The notes below the pieces were generated by a model. That model saw only the letters and a program-made list of their open reading frames with translations. It did not search any database and was not told the origin of the DNA. From Archangium sp. (lineage in GTDB: Bacteria; Myxococcota; Myxococcia; Myxococcales; Myxococcaceae), in contig JALHMW010000023.1 in the NCBI GenBank assembly GCA_022843845.1, positions 1 to 64,000 of the forward strand: a stretch of DNA of 64,000 bases. The letters are read 5' to 3'. Shown here one piece after another: positions 63,558 through 64,000 of this stretch. A program made the position numbers and the translations under genes. Each line of letters starts with the position of its first letter. Position 1 is the stretch's first letter.

Positions 63558-64000
63558 CGGCTCTCCTCTTTCACGTTGGGCCGGCCGACGACCCGGTTTC
63601 GGCCTTCACGTTTCCCGGCGTAGAGGTGGCTGTCGGCGGATCTGATGAGCGTCGCGATCGAGTTGCCGTCGGCCGGAGACTCGGCGACGCCCGCGGTGAA
63701 GGTCGCCCCGAAAGGCTGCCCGTCGTCGGCTGGAAACCGCAGCTCCGAGAACTCTCGCAACAGCCGCTGCGCGGCCTGCACGGCGAACTCCTGGCCTTGT
63801 CCGGGGAAGACGAGGACGAACTCCTCGCCGCCCCACCGGGCCCGGAGGTCCTCGACCCGGAAGCGCCGACGGAGCAGCTCGCCCAGCCCCGCGATCACGC
63901 GATCGCCAGCGAGGTGCCCCCAGGTGTCGTTCACCTTCTTGAAGTGATCGATGTCGAGGAGCACCAGCGAGAGGGGCTTCTTTTCCCGCGCACACGTCGC
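63554..64000 (-). CDS. GGDEF diguanylate cyclase, C-terminal part
   Basis: The frame runs out of the window at 64000; the 3' end is at 63554. The visible 148 residues are a GGDEF domain: LVLLDIDHFKKVNDTWGH, then RWGGEEF as the active-site loop, and a C-terminal RSADSHLYAGKREGRNRV. The intact GGEEF and metal-binding Asp suggest an active cyclase making c-di-GMP from two GTP. The receptor or receiver part lies outside the window. A coupled receiver gene follows. Confidence 0.95.
   Translation of the reverse strand, partial: ATCAREKKPLSLVLLDIDHFKKVNDTWGHLAGDRVIAGLGELLRRRFRVEDLRARWGGEEFVLVFPGQGQEFAVQAAQRLLREFSELRFPADDGQPFGATFTAGVAESPADGNSIATLIRSADSHLYAGKREGRNRVVGRPNVKEESR

Overview
The window is GC-rich bacterial DNA with dense coding on both strands. 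It most likely comes from a myxobacterium (Myxococcota). The reasons are the mix of families: many secreted lipoproteins with glycine-rich linkers and cysteine-rich modules, kelch and EGF-like surface proteins, a lone TIGR02996-type domain protein, a DUF1592/DUF1552 pair, TPR and HEAT repeat proteins, and a signalling island. The genus cannot be fixed from the sequence alone. I see no rRNA, tRNA, CRISPR array, insertion sequence or prophage.

Layout. 1-323 is the tail of a repeat-linked secreted protein, followed by gyrA (461-3247) and a large helical-repeat protein (3582-7145). 7278-10770 holds small envelope and unknown proteins, including a beta-barrel-like protein, an EF-hand-like protein and an SCP2-like protein. 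selO (11001-12569) is followed by a minus-strand surface-protein cluster (12618-22169): a 12-kelch lipoprotein, a translationally coupled partner, an EGF plus kelch protein with an 18-bp tandem repeat, and a DUF1554-like lipoprotein. 22190-29817 holds housekeeping and envelope genes: a HELGH membrane protein, a VKOR-DsbA fusion, a SUI1 protein, ygfZ, orn and two coupled TPR proteins.

The most notable region is 29929-40351. On its right is a three-gene set with overlapping ends: a TerY-like vWA protein, a PP2C phosphatase and a kinase-like protein with a C-terminal zinc ribbon and FHA-like domain. This is the TerY-P triad arrangement. Divergent from it is a 2013-residue superfamily 1 helicase of the DUF4011/DUF3320 type with a Vsr-like nuclease domain and a probable membrane segment. 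Convergent with the helicase, overlapping by 26 bp, is a protein with a vWA-like N-terminus, a zinc ribbon, an eight-cysteine LIM-like finger and a DA1-like HELTH metallopeptidase. The peptidase and the kinase share the same zinc-ribbon plus 'AR-x3-HHLG' module, which ties the peptidase to the triad. I infer a multi-gene conflict, defence or stress system in which phosphorylation controls a DNA-processing helicase-nuclease and a protease.

After the island come an alpha/beta-hydrolase-like lipoprotein, a Nudix hydrolase, a cupin, a HAD-GNAT fusion, a CapA-like protein and a lectin-like membrane protein (40361-47652). Then follow a YARHG protein, a DUF1592/DUF1552 pair, a 5-formyltetrahydrofolate cyclo-ligase with an SNase lipoprotein, more lipoproteins, an SDR, a START-like protein with a histone-H1-like tail, and a PBP4-type peptidase (47730-63158). 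The right edge is a diguanylate cyclase and response regulator pair. Gene overlaps of the ATGA or GTGA type recur throughout, marking coupled pairs.
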